Source of the DNA: Gonium pectorale | Lineage: Eukaryota > Chlorophyta > Chlorophyceae > Chlamydomonadales > Volvocaceae | Assembly (NCBI GenBank): GCA_001584585.1 | Contig: LSYV01000060.1 | Location: 646,099 to 656,132 of the forward strand | DNA length: 10,034 bases | Direction of reading: 5' to 3' | Part shown: positions 8,559-10,034 of the stretch, piece after piece | How positions within the stretch are numbered: the stretch's first letter is position 1 | Layout: every line of letters starts with the position of its first letter | Notes under the pieces: generated by a model | Seen by the model: only the letters and a program-made list of their open reading frames with translations | Told to the model about the DNA's origin: nothing | Databases searched by the model: none | Translations under genes and position numbers: made by a program

Positions 8559-8627
8559 CCATTACTCCTATTGTCGAGTACGCGATTCGGTGTCCACGAA
8601 GCGCCCCCAGTTTCCCCTCTTCATTAC
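8559..8627 (-). repeat. Dispersed repeat family A, copy 2 (inverted)
   Basis: The reverse complement reads GTAATGAAGAGGGGAAAC, then GTGGACACCGAATCG, TACTCGACAATAGGAGTAAT and GG, parallel to the copy at 543-608 along its whole length. As in copy 1, a G-rich tract precedes the GTAAT end. The two copies lie in opposite orientation about 8 kb apart. Confidence 0.75.
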
Positions 8628-8710
8628 CCCCCACCCCACCCCACCCCGCCCCCAATTTCCCTTCCTCATTACCCCCCACCCCAATCCCCCAGTTTCCCTT
8701 CTTCATTACC
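8604..8710. repeat. Three-unit tandem array of the family A head
   Basis: The block CCCCC-(A/G)-TTTCCC-(C/T)TC-(T/C)TCATTACC starts at 8604, 8649 and 8686, separated by CCACCCC-type spacers, so unit spacing is 45 and 37 bases. On the minus strand each unit is the GTAATGA-AGAAGGGAAACTGG end of repeat family A. The end of the element has therefore been amplified in tandem next to copy 2. Confidence 0.85.
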
Positions 8711-9286
8711 GGCTCCCCCCCCCCACCCCCACCCGCACACGGCGCGCACCGCACGCACGCACGCAATGCAACACCCCCCTCCCCCCCTCTGCACTGATGC
8801 ACAGATGCCACTCGCGCTCTCACAAACGGCCGCAGGCTGTCCCTCCCAGTAGCGCCGCTGTGCAGTTGGTGGGGGGGGGGCGCCGCAGCCTCCACTGCCG
8901 CGGGACGGGAGGGGGCAACAGGGCGGGAGCGGGGGCGGAGCCCGCTCATCCGCCGCCCCTCCCCCGCTCCGAAGACCGTGCTTGTGTCTCGCCAGGCCCC
9001 GCCGCCCGTTCATTCGTCGACCGCTCTTTGTGTCAAATGCACCTCAACACCTCACCGCGTTTACGCGAGCCCCACCGCCCACCCGCGATGCCGACATCCT
9101 CGAGGCCTACCCACAGCAACGTCGGCTCCGCTGCCCCGGTGGGACGGGGGATGGGGGTGGGCGCTCGCCCGGACGGCTCCCACGGCCCAGAGCGCAACGC
9201 CTGATCGCCACCCGCCCCCCCCCCCCCGACCGCCCAACCGCTGCCAACCGCCGCCGCCGCCACTCACCAACGGTCCCAACGGCCAA

Positions 9287-9600
9287 CTACCCGTACCGGG
9301 GCACCGTCTGCAGCATGCTGCCCAGCTGCTCCGCCAGCTCGGCGGCGGTGGGCCGCTCCGCGGGCGCCGGCGCCATGCAGCGGATGCCCAGCTCCCGCAG
9401 CCCGGGGTGCGCCCAGGCCGGCCAGGCCAGCTGGCGCTGCTTGCGGCCCACCTCGACGGACAGCTGCAGGTGCGAGAGGCCGGCCCAGGGGCGGCTGCCG
9501 GTGACCATCTGCCAGAGCAGCACGCCCAGCGAGTAGACGTCGGCGGGCTTGGAGAGCGCAGAGTCGCGGAGCACCTCGGGCGCCATGTGGGTCAGGGTGC
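9287..9600 (-). CDS. TKL-type protein kinase, last exon (C-terminal lobe; 5' part outside window)
   Basis: The exon encodes the final 103 residues of a protein kinase, the enzyme class that moves phosphate from ATP to Ser/Thr/Tyr. Visible motifs in order are (G)TLTHMAPEVL with the APE of subdomain VIII (about residues 6-8), DVYSLGVLLWQMVTG of subdomain IX with its invariant Asp (residue 20), the RPWAG turn, and ERPTAAEL of subdomain XI with the conserved Arg (residue 82). The GTLTHMAPE and DVYSLGVLLW wording is typical of tyrosine-kinase-like kinases of green algae. The acceptor is CTCACGCAG/GCACC at 9601/9600. The intron is phase 1, so the codon for the conserved Gly before Thr is completed by the upstream exon. 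The frame ends at TAG 9289-9287, just past the kinase domain. Glycine loop, catalytic HRD and DFG lie upstream and are not in the window. A GTGAGT lies just beyond the stop and is probably unused. Confidence 0.9.
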
Positions 9601-9662
9601 CTGCGTGAGGCAGAGCGATACGGGGAGAGGGTGGGGTGGGTGGGGGGTGGGAGGGCTGGCGG

Positions 9663-9731
9663 GTGTGTGTGTGTTGAAATGGAAACGACGCACGCGACGA
9701 GCGGAAGCGCGAAAATGATGGTGTTGTTGTA
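9663..9731 (+). repeat. Dispersed repeat family B, copy 1 (in kinase intron)
   Basis: A GT run (9663-9674) leads into GTTGAAATGGAAACGACGCA, CGCGACGAGCGGAAGCGCGA, AAATGATGG and GTTGTTGTA. The minus strand of 6610-6716 has the same blocks in order. It lies antisense within the intron of the minus-strand kinase gene. Confidence 0.8.
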
Positions 9732-10011
9732 GGACCCAGCTCCAGAGGCAGTCGAAGGGGTGTGCGTGCGTGCGGGGGAGGGGGCGGAAAGGGGGGATCC
9801 AACCGGAATGGCAAGCCATGTGCTGGAGAGGCCCTTCGGCGCAGGCCGAGGAGGAGGGGCTTGGAGTCTTGGGGGCCGTCAGCCCGAGGGTGGGCAGAGC
9901 GACGGCCGGCGAGCAGGGTGCCGTAGAGGACCGGGTGGTCGGGAGCAGACGCAGCCCCAAGGCCAGGATTCAGCCAGCCACCCTCGCAACCCCGAACACA
10001 GAACCAATCGG

Positions 10012-10034
10012 CCTCCCCTCCCCTCCCCTCCCCT
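10012..10034. repeat. CTCCC microsatellite at the right edge
   Basis: At least four contiguous CTCCC-type units run to the end of the window, so its true length is unknown. On the minus strand this is a GGGGA repeat able in principle to form G-quadruplexes. Confidence 0.9.

Larger units (their letters stand above)
6717..9286. other. GC-rich intergenic region with repeats, no recognised gene
   Basis: No gene is supported. The 572-codon minus-strand frame that covers much of 6192-7910 translates the CA microsatellite as a Val-Cys run and is otherwise Arg/Pro/Cys-rich without a domain. The region holds a 7-base tandem repeat (7641-7668), partial and full copies of repeat family A, homopolymer runs (7406-7415, 7864-7874, 8715-8724, 8871-8880 and 9215-9227), and four GTACGGCA or TGCCGTAC words (6534, 8179, 8193 and 8359). 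The part just below 9287 should contain the kinase 3' UTR, although no exact TGTAA signal for that strand was found nearby. Confidence 0.55.
9601..10034 (-). other. Intron of the kinase gene (partial, runs off the right edge)
   Basis: The intron ends on the minus strand with a long pyrimidine-rich tract and CTCACGCAG at 9601. I searched 9735-10034 on this strand for the upstream kinase motifs (HRDLK, DFG) and saw none, so the intron probably extends beyond the window, at least 434 bases. It carries one copy of repeat family B (9663-9731) and GC-rich low-complexity sequence. Confidence 0.65.

Noticed and set aside
8377..9111. Shared 13-base word CTCGAGGCCTACC at 8377 and 9099
   Set aside because: One such match is about what chance gives in 10 kb of GC-rich DNA, and the flanks do not align.
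9735..10034. Search for an upstream kinase exon (HRD/DFG) on the minus strand
   Set aside because: No frame shows these motifs; the open frame there reads low-complexity Pro/Ser/Arg sequence, so it was treated as intron.
1..10034. CRISPR arrays, bacterial operons, rRNA genes
   Set aside because: No regularly spaced repeat-spacer pattern, no ribosome-binding-site/operon layout and no rRNA sequence was seen. The spliced RPL41 gene shows that the DNA is eukaryotic.

Overview
The window looks like nuclear DNA of a chlorophyte green alga, probably of the Chlamydomonas/volvocine type. It is strongly GC-rich. The exons use almost only C- or G-ending codons. A TGTAA polyadenylation signal follows the best gene, the introns are GT..AG, and a protein-kinase exon is of the TKL type common in these algae. 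The assignment is inferred from style, because no species-specific marker is visible.

Most of the window is non-coding. Four pieces of coding sequence can be supported. (1) The C-terminal end of an unrecognised plus-strand protein enters from the left edge and stops at 160. (2) A 53-codon minus-strand ORF (4959 to 4798) encodes a small protein with a mitochondrial-presequence-like N-terminus. (3) A complete split gene for ribosomal protein eL41 (RPL41) lies at 5149-5380, with a 4-codon first exon, a 154-bp intron and a 21-codon second exon. (4) The last exon of a TKL-type protein kinase lies on the minus strand (9600 to 9287); the rest of that gene lies beyond the right edge. Genes 2 and 3 are head to head, 189 bp apart, and probably share a bidirectional promoter.

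Layout: 161-2939 is GC-rich intergenic DNA full of G-runs, short tandem duplications and a strongly repeated 8-base word, GTACGGCA. From 2940 to about 4700 the base composition is less GC-rich and no gene could be recognised. From 4798 to 5481 lies the compact two-gene cluster. From 5482 to 9286 is GC-rich intergenic DNA with microsatellites and copies of two dispersed repeat families. From 9287 to the right edge is the kinase exon and part of its upstream intron, which carries a copy of the second family.

The long open frames in the GC-rich stretches, including one of 572 codons at 6192-7910 on the minus strand, are judged to be by-products of GC-rich sequence with few stop codons. They read through microsatellites and G-runs and show no domain. 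The most interesting points are the two very small genes around a shared promoter, the unexplained GTACGGCA word (about 16 exact copies on the two strands, sometimes as head-to-head palindromes), and the two repeat families.
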